Positions 33,757 through 41,480 of a stretch of DNA of 64,000 nt are shown here, in pieces. The position numbers and the translations under genes were made by a program. Every line of letters starts with the position of its first letter. Position 1 is the stretch's first letter. The notes under the pieces were generated by a model. The model saw only the letters and a program-made list of their open reading frames with translations. It was not told the origin of the DNA and did not search any database. Location of the stretch: NCBI GenBank assembly GCA_964507025.1, contig CAZDOK010000007.1, positions 1-64,000 of the forward strand, given 5' to 3'. The DNA is from Amarobacter sp964507025 (lineage in GTDB: Bacteria; Chloroflexota; Dehalococcoidia; Tepidiformales; Tepidiformaceae).

Positions 33757-34833
33757 TCAGCGGCGCCCCTGGATGACGAGGTTCAGTGGGGTGGCATCGA
33801 CCACTTCGACGGCTGCGAGTCCGCCCGCCTCCAACACCTCGATCAGCCGTGCCGGACCGGCCTGGGCACCGAGGGCATCCGAGCTCACGGCAAGCGCGCT
33901 CGGAGTGCAGATGGCGAGCGAGCCAGCGAGGTAGAGCCGGTTCGCTGGCGTGAGGTTGTCCTCGAGCCGATCGCCGGCGAACGGCTCGACCACGAGGACC
34001 GTGCCGCCAGGGGTGAGCCGCGAGACAACAGCCCGGACAACGGCAGTCGGATTGCCGATGTCATGCAGCGCATCGAAGAAGCAGGCGACGCCGAATTCGC
34101 CCTGGGGCACTGTGGAGGCATCCGCGAGTTCGAAAGCAACCCAGCTGGCGACGCCCGCATCGAGCGCACTCTGGCGGGCGATGGCGAGCGCCTCCTCGTG
34201 CAGGTCATAGCCGACAAACTCGGAATTGGGGTAGGCCTGGGCCATCAGAATCGTGGCGATCCCGGTACCGCAGCCCACGTCGAGGACGCGCGTCCCACGA
34301 GTCAGCTTCTCGTGGAGACCTGGTACGGCCGGAATCCACTGCGAGGTCAGCGAGCTCCTGTAGAGCGGCCCGAAGATCCGTCCGACGCCCCGGGCGAGGC
34401 GCGGATCGTGCTCCCGGTAGTGAATGCCGCCGCCGTTCTTGAACGCGTGGACCAGGCGCTCGGCACCGGCCCACATGGCGGCAGTCACCTCGAGGACGCC
34501 CATCAGGAACGTCGGCGACTCCTCATCTGCGAGGACAGCTGCTTGCTCGGGCGTGAGTTCGAAGGTGCCGGTAGCGGAGTCGAAGTTCACGTAGCCGCCC
34601 GCGGCCTGGTTGTGCAGCCACTCGCGAACCAGTCGCTCGTTGGTGCCGGTGCTGGTCGCCAGCTGTGCGGGAGTGAGCGGGCCAGCTCCCCACATCGACT
34701 GGTAGAGCCCGAGCACATCACCCACGTAGGCCGCTACTCCTGACTCGCCGGCAGCAAGATCCTGGACGACCCGGCCAACGAAGGCGTTCGGCGCTTCCTG
34801 GTCCGGTTGTTGGCTGGTGACAGTGGTAGTCAC
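33757..34833 (-). CDS. SAM-dependent methyltransferase with winged-helix N-terminus
   Basis: A 358-residue class I methyltransferase. The first 110 residues contain a winged-helix-like part ('GPLTPAQLATSTGTNERLVREWLHNQ') typical of small-molecule methyltransferases. The SAM motif I is 'VLDVGCGTGIATILMAQAYP', with the adenosine-binding 'FVGYDLHEEAL' and motif 'FFDALHDIGNP'. GTG at 34833 is preferred because a GAGGAG ribosome site precedes it; an ATG at 34899 is also in frame. It is divergent from an AraC regulator with 107 bp between, which may control it. Confidence 0.8.
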   Translation of the reverse strand: MTTTVTSQQPDQEAPNAFVGRVVQDLAAGESGVAAYVGDVLGLYQSMWGAGPLTPAQLATSTGTNERLVREWLHNQAAGGYVNFDSATGTFELTPEQAAVLADEESPTFLMGVLEVTAAMWAGAERLVHAFKNGGGIHYREHDPRLARGVGRIFGPLYRSSLTSQWIPAVPGLHEKLTRGTRVLDVGCGTGIATILMAQAYPNSEFVGYDLHEEALAIARQSALDAGVASWVAFELADASTVPQGEFGVACFFDALHDIGNPTAVVRAVVSRLTPGGTVLVVEPFAGDRLEDNLTPANRLYLAGSLAICTPSALAVSSDALGAQAGPARLIEVLEAGGLAAVEVVDATPLNLVIQGRR

Positions 34834-34940
34834 GGCAATTCTCCTCAGGGGTTTCTGTTTCGAGATTAGGTTCACGGACCCCGCGCCGATGAGTGCCATA
34901 CGATCCAGTTCCGGTTCATTTCTGCCACTGGTGGTAGCGC

Positions 34941-35957
34941 ATGAGAAAGACGAGTGTGGCCCTCCTCACAGTCCCGGACGCGATGATGTCGACGCTGAGC
35001 GGCCTGTACGACACGTTTCGTGCGTTCGGGCTCCTGAGCGAGGTCGATGACGAAGTCCCATCCGAGAGTCCGTTCGAGGTCAGCATCGTGGGAGCGACGG
35101 CCGAGCCAGGAATGACGGCATCGGGACTTGCCGTCCGGCCCGAGCTGGGCCTCAGGGATGCCCCTTCGGCAGATGTCGTCATCGTGCCGTCGCTTCTCTT
35201 ACAGGGAGGCAAGTGGGAGCGCGGCCGCTACCCCGAAGTAGTGGAATGGCTGACAGGGCTGCACCAGCGGGGCACGCTCCTCTGCTCAGCGTGTTCGGGT
35301 GTACTGCTCGTGGCTGAGACCGGCCTGCTTTCGGGGCTAGACGCAACGGTGCACTGGGCGTATGCCGACACCTTTCGCGAGAATTATCCAGATGTGAACC
35401 TGCGCCTGGAGGAGGCGCTCGTGGTATCGGGCGACCGGAGCCAGTTCATCATGTCGGGGGCTTCTGCTTCCTGGTCCGACCTGGCGCTCTATCTGATAGC
35501 ACGGATCGTTGGGCCAACGGCGGCCCAGGCGCTCGCCCGACTGCTCTTGCTCCAGTGGCACACGGAGGGGCAGTCCCCGTACATGGCATTCGCACCGCGG
35601 CTGGACCATGGCGACGGAACCGTGCTCCGCGTGCAGCAGTGGATCGCGAAAAACCTGGCGATCCCCAATCCCGTGGAAGAGATGACCGTGCAATCGGGGC
35701 TTTCGGAGCGCACCTTCAAGCGGCGGTTCGTGAACGCGACGGGCCTGACACCGATCAGCTACGTTCAACACCTGCGGGTGGAATCGGCGAAGCGGTTGCT
35801 GGAACGCACTGATATGGCGGCGGACGACACTGCATTCCAGGTGGGTTACCACGAGCCTGCAGCATTCCGGCGAGTGTTCCGGCGGATCACTCGCCTCACA
35901 CCAGGCGAGTACCGGCGCCGATTCCGCACACCATTCATCACGCGGGGAGAGGTGTAG
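34941..35957 (+). CDS. GATase1-like / AraC-type regulator (GlxA/FtrA group)
   Basis: A 338-residue transcription regulator. Residues 5-190 are a DJ-1/PfpI (class I glutamine amidotransferase-like) ligand domain with the nucleophile-elbow Cys in 'LLCSACSGVLLVAE'. The last 100 residues are a double AraC HTH ('NPVEEMTVQSGLSERTFKRRF', 'AADDTAFQVGYHEPAAFRRVFRRITRLTPGEYRRRF'). GlxA-type regulators sense small molecules. Divergent position suggests control of the methyltransferase gene, possibly also itself. Confidence 0.88.
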   Translation: MRKTSVALLTVPDAMMSTLSGLYDTFRAFGLLSEVDDEVPSESPFEVSIVGATAEPGMTASGLAVRPELGLRDAPSADVVIVPSLLLQGGKWERGRYPEVVEWLTGLHQRGTLLCSACSGVLLVAETGLLSGLDATVHWAYADTFRENYPDVNLRLEEALVVSGDRSQFIMSGASASWSDLALYLIARIVGPTAAQALARLLLLQWHTEGQSPYMAFAPRLDHGDGTVLRVQQWIAKNLAIPNPVEEMTVQSGLSERTFKRRFVNATGLTPISYVQHLRVESAKRLLERTDMAADDTAFQVGYHEPAAFRRVFRRITRLTPGEYRRRFRTPFITRGEV

Positions 35958-36007
35958 GAATCCCCCCATCCCTGGCGGCCAGGCCGAAACGCAGTCTCCG
36001 TGCCTGA

Positions 36008-36805
36008 CTACGTTCCCGTGTAGCGGGCAGGGCGCTTTTCGATGAACGCTTGCCGCTGTTCGCGGGCATCGTTCACGGCCTTCCGGCAGATCTCTATGGA
36101 ACGGATCTCGTAGCGAAGCTGATCCTCGAAGTCATTGTCCAGGCTGCGCTGGATGGCGCGCTTCGACATCATTGCGGCGAGCGGTGGGTGAGCGGCGATC
36201 TGGGCGGCGACCTCCTGGGCCGAGGAGACCAGGCTTTCGTGGGCGACAACGCGTTGCAGCAGGCCCATGCGAAGCGCTTCTTCGGCCTCGACGTTGCGGC
36301 TGGTGAGAATCATGTCCAGGGCATTCCCTGTGCCGACGATGCGGGGCAGGAAGTAGGTCATGCCGGCATCAGGGGAGAGGTTGCGTTCGATGAAGACGGT
36401 GCGGAACCGGGTGTTCTCGCTGCCGATGCGGATATCGCAGGCAAGCGCGAGCGACATGCCGGCGCCGGCGGCGACACCGTTCACTGCCGCGATGCTCGGC
36501 TTGTCGACGCCATAGACGGCGCGGGCCTGCCGGCCGACCCAGCTGTCCTCGTCCATGCGGTGTTGCCAGGTCGGCGGGGGAGCGTCGGCGGGTACCGGGC
36601 CGGTGACATCGGCGCCGGAGCAGAAGCCACGGCCGGCACCCGTCCAGACGACCGCGCGAATGCCGTCGTTGTTCTTGACCTCGTTGCAGACATCGAGCAT
36701 CTCTTGCTGGAGGTTGCGGTTCAGGGCGTTCAGCTTTTCGGGGCGGTTGAGGGTTACCGTGGCCACCTCATCGGCAAGATCGAAAATCAGGTCGGCGTAG
36801 GACAT
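36008..36805 (-). CDS. Enoyl-CoA hydratase/isomerase family protein 1
   Basis: A 265-residue crotonase. The two oxyanion-hole segments are 'GRGFCSGADVTG' and 'GVAAGAGMSLALACDIRIG'; N-terminus 'VATVTLNRPEKLNAL'. It hydrates or isomerises enoyl-CoA esters in beta-oxidation or aromatic/branched-acid breakdown. The ATG at 36805 is supported by an AGGAG ribosome site; longer starts upstream are implausible. The 85 bp to the divergent selenoprotein gene hold both promoters. Confidence 0.9.
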   Translation of the reverse strand: MSYADLIFDLADEVATVTLNRPEKLNALNRNLQQEMLDVCNEVKNNDGIRAVVWTGAGRGFCSGADVTGPVPADAPPPTWQHRMDEDSWVGRQARAVYGVDKPSIAAVNGVAAGAGMSLALACDIRIGSENTRFRTVFIERNLSPDAGMTYFLPRIVGTGNALDMILTSRNVEAEEALRMGLLQRVVAHESLVSSAQEVAAQIAAHPPLAAMMSKRAIQRSLDNDFEDQLRYEIRSIEICRKAVNDAREQRQAFIEKRPARYTGT

Positions 36806-36890
36806 TGCGGCACTCCTGCAGCGCGTGATGGTGGCGGAAGTCAACACGGTTCGGCGGGCGTTGTCCAATCCGGCCACCTATACTGCCGGG

Positions 36891-37520
36891 ATGACATCTA
36901 TCGAACCGATCGAGGGGACCGTCTCTCTCCTGGTGATCTCCGACTTCGTCTGACCGTGGTGCTATGTCGGCCTCGTGGAGGTCGAACGACTGCGGAAGGA
37001 ATACGACGTGGAAGTGCGGCACGCGCCGTACCAGCTCGACCCCTCGACGCCGCCGGAAGGCAAGCCGCGAAAGCCGATGACCCGGCCGGACGATCCACCG
37101 ACGGCGATGGAATTGCGGGCGGAGTCGCTCGGCATCAGGTTCACGCGCGGGCGGACCTGGACATCAAACACGCTGCTCGCGCACCAGGGCGGCGAGTTCG
37201 CATTCGAGCACGGCCGCGACTGGGAGTACACGCGCGCGATGTTCAAGGCCTACTTCGAGGACCTGCAGGACATCGGGACGGTGGACGCGGTCGTGGCGGT
37301 TGGGGAGTCCGCCGGGCTCGACCCGGCGGCGCTCCGCGATGCGCTCGAGCAGGGTACCTATCGCGAGCGCGTGATCGAGGGCATCCGGTGGACGCGAGAG
37401 ATCGGGGTCAGCGGGGTGCCGACGTACGTCTTCGCGGAGAAGTACGCGATCGTGGGCGCTCAGGACTACGACGTCTTCGAGTCGATCATCCAGCGGCTGG
37501 GGAAGACACCGAGGGTGTGA
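36891..37520 (+). CDS. Predicted selenoprotein: FrnE/DsbA-like thiol-disulfide oxidoreductase (Sec-Pro-Trp-Cys)
   Basis: A 209-residue DsbA-family protein of the FrnE group. The frame from ATG 36891 reads 'VSLLVISDFV' then TGA (36951-36953), then 'PWCYVG'. In this family the TGA position is the catalytic Cys of CPWCYVG, so TGA very probably encodes Sec21, paired with Cys24. The rest is a complete family member with the cis-Pro motif 'SGVPTYVFAEKYAIVGAQ'. A hairpin 21 nt after the TGA fits a bacterial SECIS. A -10-like TATACT at 36879-36884 ends 6 bp before the ATG, so the mRNA may be leaderless. A start at GTG 36975 would omit the active site. It would reduce or isomerise disulfides, probably in the cytoplasm since no signal peptide is seen. 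Alternatives: nonsense mutation or sequencing error. Sec machinery is not in the window. Confidence 0.75.
36967..36985 (+). promoter_or_regulatory. Candidate bacterial SECIS hairpin
   Basis: TCGGCCTC (36967-36974) pairs with GAGGTCGA (36978-36985; one G-U pair) around the loop GTG. The loop begins with G and is preceded by 21 nt after the TGA, inside the 16-37 nt window known for bacterial SECIS elements. Confidence 0.6.
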
Positions 37521-37538
37521 CCGCGGCCCCCAACGCCC

Positions 37539-38399
37539 CTATTCGAACTCGGGCGTCCTGTAGAACGGGAAGAGTTCCGGCAGGTCCTTGCTCACGCTCA
37601 TGGAGAATCGCGGCGCGCGCTTTTCGAGGAAGGCGGCGACGCCTTCCCTGACATCATCGCTGGCGCCCATCACGAGGATGCCGCGCGAATCGGCCATGTG
37701 CGCTTTCATGGGGTGATCGGCGACGAGTCCGCGCCACATGAGCTGGCGGCAGAGCGCGACCGAGACCGGTGCAGTGTTGTCGGCGATCTCGCGCGCCAGG
37801 GCATAAGCTGCGGGGAGCAGCTCGTCGTGGGGATGGACGCTGCGGACGAGCCCGCCAGCGAGAGCTTCCTGGGCCGTGAACACGCGGCCCGTTGAGACCC
37901 ACTCCATCGCCTGGGAAATGCCCACGACGCGGGGGAGGAACCAGGAGCTGCACGCCTCGGGGACGATGCCGCGGCGGGAGAAAACGAAGCCCATGCGGGC
38001 GTTTTCGCTGGCCAAACGGACATCCATCGCAAGCGTCATGGTGATGCCGACGCCAACGGCCGGGCCGTTGATGGCGCCGATGATCGGCTTCTTCAGCTCG
38101 AAGATGCGGAGCGTGACCCAACCGCCACCGTCGCGATAGTCGGCGATGCTGGCGGAACGGCCACGGGAGGTCGCATCGAAGGTGCTGGGCCCGGCCGAGA
38201 GGTCGGCGCCGGCGCAGAAGCCACGACCGCGGCCCGTAACGACGATGGCGCGGATGGCATCGTCGGCATCGGCCCTGTCGAAGGCATCGATCAGCTCGTT
38301 CTGCATGGTGGGGGTGAAGGCGTTGAGCTGCTCGGGGCGATCGAGGGTGACGGTGAGGATGCCGTCGGCGACGTCGTAGCTGATGTGTTCGTAGGCCAT
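37539..38399 (-). CDS. Enoyl-CoA hydratase/isomerase family protein 2
   Basis: A 286-residue crotonase with 'ILTVTLDRPEQLNAFTPTM', 'GRGFCAGADLSAG' and 'GPAVGVGITMTLAMDVRLASENARMGFVF'. It catalyses hydration or isomerisation of enoyl-CoA. The C-terminal 'ELFPFYRTPEFE' is typical of a CoA-hydratase subgroup from actinobacteria and Chloroflexota (from memory). ATG 38399 starts at the family N-terminus. It converges with the selenoprotein gene (18-bp gap). Confidence 0.9.
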   Translation of the reverse strand: MAYEHISYDVADGILTVTLDRPEQLNAFTPTMQNELIDAFDRADADDAIRAIVVTGRGRGFCAGADLSAGPSTFDATSRGRSASIADYRDGGGWVTLRIFELKKPIIGAINGPAVGVGITMTLAMDVRLASENARMGFVFSRRGIVPEACSSWFLPRVVGISQAMEWVSTGRVFTAQEALAGGLVRSVHPHDELLPAAYALAREIADNTAPVSVALCRQLMWRGLVADHPMKAHMADSRGILVMGASDDVREGVAAFLEKRAPRFSMSVSKDLPELFPFYRTPEFE

Positions 38400-38510
38400 G
38401 GCGGGGATTGTGGCGGTGGGCATGGGCACTGTCGAACGTACGCGAAATGGAGCATTCGCAACGGAGATGGCGGGTGGTATGGTTGCGGACACCATCTCGC
38501 GGAGGCAACC

Positions 38511-39422
38511 GTGAGCAGTTTTATCCCCACTACAGAGATCCGGGAGCCGACCGATTTCGGCGACCGCGAGTTCCGCGCCGCGCTGGTGAACGTCACGAAC
38601 GTCTGCAACCTCTCGTGCACACACTGCTTCGTGTTCCGGGCCGACAACCCGAACCGGCCCAAGGACAAGATGGACGACGCGACCATGCTTTCGCAGCTCG
38701 AGAAGCTGCGGGACAGGCACGGCATCCGGTCGATGCTGTTCATGGGTGGGGAGCCGATGATCCGCCGGGACCTGGTGATGAAGGCGATGCCGCTGTTCGA
38801 GCATTCGTCGATCGTGACCAACGGGACGTACGGCATCCCCTCCGTGCCGGGGCACCTGGTGACCGTCTCGCTGGATGGCCCGAAGGAGATGAACGACCCG
38901 ATCCGCGGTGCAGGGGTGTTCGACAAGGTGAAGAAGGCGGTGTTCGAGCGGGACCCGGACGACGGCACGACGGTGATGCTCCAGATGACCGTAACCCGCC
39001 AGAACGCCGGGGACATCGAGGCGTTCGTCGAAGAGGTGAAGGACTGGCCGGTAACTGGCATCGCCTTCACGTTCTATGTCCCATCGGTGGACGACCAGAC
39101 GGGGCTGGGCTGGCATGACCTGCGGGAGCGGGACACGGTTATCGACCGGGTGATCGCGGTGAAGCGGAAGTACCCGGACCGGGTGAAGACGAACACCGGC
39201 GCGCTCGAGCTGATGAAATCGGACCGGTGCCTGGAGGTGACCGGCGAGCACGGCGAGACCTGCGGGCTGCGCCAGATGTTGCCGCTGTACATGGGCGAGG
39301 GTGGGAACTTCGAGCGGACCTTCTGCTGTTACGGCAACAACGTCGACTGCACGCGCTGCGGGGCGTACGCGGTGTTCAACGGCGCATACCACCGGGCCGC
39401 GGGGACCGTCGAGGCGGAGTAA
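38511..39422 (+). CDS. Radical SAM protein with extra C-terminal cysteines
   Basis: A 303-residue radical SAM enzyme. The [4Fe-4S] motif is C32, C36, C39 in 'VCNLSCTHCF', followed by the SAM-binding 'LFMGGEPMIRRDLV' and 'GHLVTVSLDGPKE'. A C-terminal group of cysteines ('CLEVTGEHGETCGLRQ', 'FCCYGNNVDCTRCGAY') could hold a second cluster, as in SPASM-type enzymes (inference). GTG 38511 follows GGAGG by 5 nt. No peptide substrate gene is seen next to it, and the neighbours are a crotonase and an HNH nuclease. The reaction is unknown. Confidence 0.82.
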   Translation: MSSFIPTTEIREPTDFGDREFRAALVNVTNVCNLSCTHCFVFRADNPNRPKDKMDDATMLSQLEKLRDRHGIRSMLFMGGEPMIRRDLVMKAMPLFEHSSIVTNGTYGIPSVPGHLVTVSLDGPKEMNDPIRGAGVFDKVKKAVFERDPDDGTTVMLQMTVTRQNAGDIEAFVEEVKDWPVTGIAFTFYVPSVDDQTGLGWHDLRERDTVIDRVIAVKRKYPDRVKTNTGALELMKSDRCLEVTGEHGETCGLRQMLPLYMGEGGNFERTFCCYGNNVDCTRCGAYAVFNGAYHRAAGTVEAE

Positions 39423-39430
39423 GGCGCGCC

Positions 39431-39504
39431 TACGCGGCGATTCCATAGAGGCGGAGCGTCCCTTCGGAGCTCACGACGTAGGCCTGGCCTGCCTTATCGC
39501 TGGA
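39431..39504 (-). pseudogene. C-terminal remnant of a beta-propeller-like protein
   Basis: About 25 codons on the minus strand ending in TAG read 'DKAGQAYVVSSEGTLRLYGI', which looks like the last blade of a PQQ/WD-type propeller. It breaks off at the dispersed 8-bp repeat at 39506. No start or remaining body is visible. Confidence 0.3.
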
Positions 39505-39505
39505 G

Positions 39506-39543
39506 CGCGAAGTGCGAAGTGCGAGGTGCGGAGCGAAGTGCGA
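39506..39543 (+). repeat. Dispersed intergenic 8-bp tandem repeat, copy 4
   Basis: GCGAAGTG, CGAAGTG, CGAGGTG and GCGAAGTG units in tandem, between the radical SAM and HNH genes. Same unit as at 1429, 4336 and 6492. Confidence 0.6.
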
Positions 39544-39576
39544 CAGGATTGAGTTCGGGGGCGGGTCAGGGGTCAG

Positions 39577-40110
39577 TCAGCCGGCGGCCGAGAGGGCGGC
39601 GTCGTCCCAGCCGGGAACGAACTTGCGCCACTCCTCCTGGGAACCCAGGTAGGGGAAGAAGGTGTGGTAGATGGAAACCCGGGGCATCGCCGGTTCGCGG
39701 AGCATGGCCATGCGGGCTTCCTGGGGGGTGCGGCCGGCCTTGCGGTGGTTGCAGGCGCGGCAGGCGGCCACGAGGTTGTCCCAGGTGTGGGGACCACCGC
39801 GATGCCGGGGAATCACGTGGTCGAGGGTAAGGTCCCGCGTCGCGCGGCCGCAGTAGACGCACTGCCAGCCATCGCGGGCGAAGATCTCCTTGCGCGTGAG
39901 GCGTACCGTCGGCCGGGGCCGCTTGATCATGTGGACCAGGCGGATGACCGAGGGAAGGACGAAGGTGGCTCGGGCGGTATGGAAGACCGACCGGGCCGAC
40001 TCGATGATCTCTGCCTTGCCGCGGAGCACAAGGATGAGCGCGCGCCGCACGTTGCACACATTGAGCGGCTCGTAGTTCTGGTTGAGCACGAGGACGGATG
40101 TCGCATCCAT
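39577..40110 (-). CDS. HNH endonuclease family protein
   Basis: A 177-residue protein with a C-terminal HNH domain: zinc-binding 'CVYCG' and 'CRACN' frame 'LTLDHVIPRHRGGPHTWDNLV', with Asp-His as the catalytic pair. The N-terminal part ('SVLVLNQNYEPLNVCNVRRALILVLRGKAEII') is the stand-alone HNH type common in Chloroflexota and cyanobacteria, whose role is unknown; some are DNA repair or phage-related. ATG 40110 is the first Met of the conserved N-terminus. Confidence 0.88.
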   Translation of the reverse strand: MDATSVLVLNQNYEPLNVCNVRRALILVLRGKAEIIESARSVFHTARATFVLPSVIRLVHMIKRPRPTVRLTRKEIFARDGWQCVYCGRATRDLTLDHVIPRHRGGPHTWDNLVAACRACNHRKAGRTPQEARMAMLREPAMPRVSIYHTFFPYLGSQEEWRKFVPGWDDAALSAAG

Positions 40111-40163
40111 ACCCACGCCGCCTTTGCGCGATCCTAGCAAAGGCGAAAGCGGATAGGCAATTG

Positions 40164-40181
40164 CGCTGCGTTAACGCAGCG
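40164..40181. other. Perfect 18-bp palindrome
   Basis: CGCTGCGTTAACGCAGCG between the methyltransferase stop (40189) and the HNH start (40110, same strand). No U-run follows on either strand, so an operator for the HNH gene is as likely as a terminator hairpin. Confidence 0.5.
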
Positions 40182-40188
40182 ATGTCCG

Positions 40189-41418
40189 TTATGCCGTAGT
40201 CACCCGGTGAACATCGACGCCGCCTGGGGCATCCAGCCGGATGTGGACCGGGTTGCCAGGTTCGTACGCACCGGAGAGCGGGATGGTGACCTCGGTCCAC
40301 CGGCCCTCCGGGGCCTCGAACTTCGTAGAGCCAAGGCTGACGAGCGCACCGCCGTTGTCGTGCCAGGCCTGGGCCTCACCCTTGCCGTGGGCAAGCATGA
40401 CCGTGGCCGAGGTGAGCCGCTCGGGGCTGACCAGGTAGATGTCGCCCACATCAGAGCTGCGACGGAACTTTCGTCCTTCGGGGCCGGTCTTCAGACCCTG
40501 CCAGCCCATGGCCGTGTGGGGGATGTCGTTTTCGCCGAAGACCACGTTGGCGTGCTGGGGCGCCATGTAGAAGGCGAGGTGGCCGCCATCGTAGAGGCGT
40601 TCCGGGAAGTAGTAGCGGAACGGGGTGCCCGTTTTCCGCGCGCGGACGAAGAGGTGGTAGCGGTAGTTGCCCCTGGTGAAGCGGGCGACGACGTTCTGGA
40701 GGAGCCAGCGGAACGCGCCCCGCTTCCAGCCCTCGGCCGGGTAGATGTCGATGTCCTGGGCCCGGTCGATGCCGTAGCCGCAACCTTCGAGCAGTTCCCT
40801 GAGCTCGGAGAGGGTGTACTCGCGGCTGTGCCGGCTGCCCTTGAGCGGGGAGCCGAGGTGGTAGGGGTCGTAGATGTTCCGCCCAAGGAGGAAGTTGACG
40901 ATCGAGTCGGAGCGGCTGGCGTTGGGCGTGGAAAGAACGAGCGCGCCGCCGGGCTTGAGCACGCGGTGGATCTCCGCGAGCGTGTGCACCGGGTTCTCGG
41001 TAAGGTGTTCGATGACCTCGCACCAGGTGACCACGTCGAAGGTGTTGTCGGGGTAGGGGAAGGCGTCCTGCTCGGCGTTGAAGCAGGTGCAGACGAAGTC
41101 GTACTGCTCGCTGTAATCCGGGCTGGTGAGGGTCTGGCGGATTTCGGGACGGCCATCGGCGGCGTAACCCGTGAGCGAGAGGTCGTAGTTCCTGAACTTC
41201 CTGAGCATCAGGGTGATGTGGAACGGGGGGCTTCCGAGTTCGAGGAGGCGGCCGCGTTCCTTCGGGTTCGGCACGAGGCGGAGGACCTGGCGCCAGAGCG
41301 GCAGCCCACCATCGACGAGGACCTTGTGGACGGCCTCGTTGCGGAAGTCCCAGCGGAAGCTCAACAGATATTGCGCGACGGAGTCCTTGTCGCGTTCGTT
41401 CACGGGTGGAGGAGTCAT
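40189..41418 (-). CDS. SAM-dependent methyltransferase with C-terminal beta domain
   Basis: A 409-residue class I methyltransferase. The central region has 'FNAEQDAFPYPDNTFDVVTWCEVIEHL' and 'VLKPGGALVLSTPNASR' (motif post-I and IV). It continues for about 170 residues into an all-beta part ('TSATVMLAHGKGEAQAWHDNGGALVSLGS', 'RWTEVTIPLSGAYEPG') that resembles carbohydrate-binding domains. It may methylate a sugar or glycan (inference). The motif I region 'RLLELGSPPFHITLML' is unusual. ATG 41418 has no strong ribosome site. It is divergent from the PHP gene by 62 bp. Confidence 0.75.
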   Translation of the reverse strand: MTPPPVNERDKDSVAQYLLSFRWDFRNEAVHKVLVDGGLPLWRQVLRLVPNPKERGRLLELGSPPFHITLMLRKFRNYDLSLTGYAADGRPEIRQTLTSPDYSEQYDFVCTCFNAEQDAFPYPDNTFDVVTWCEVIEHLTENPVHTLAEIHRVLKPGGALVLSTPNASRSDSIVNFLLGRNIYDPYHLGSPLKGSRHSREYTLSELRELLEGCGYGIDRAQDIDIYPAEGWKRGAFRWLLQNVVARFTRGNYRYHLFVRARKTGTPFRYYFPERLYDGGHLAFYMAPQHANVVFGENDIPHTAMGWQGLKTGPEGRKFRRSSDVGDIYLVSPERLTSATVMLAHGKGEAQAWHDNGGALVSLGSTKFEAPEGRWTEVTIPLSGAYEPGNPVHIRLDAPGGVDVHRVTTA

Positions 41419-41480
41419 GTCGCGGCATTGTGCCCTACGAAGGCCCGGTCGTTCAAAGCGAGGTCGGGTATGCTCGCGCC

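Noticed and set aside
39577..40110. HNH gene as phage or homing endonuclease
   Set aside because: No intron, inteins or phage genes are near, and stand-alone HNH proteins of this type are common chromosomal genes.
40164..40181. Intrinsic terminator at the 18-bp palindrome
   Set aside because: No U-run follows on either strand; kept only as an unassigned palindrome.
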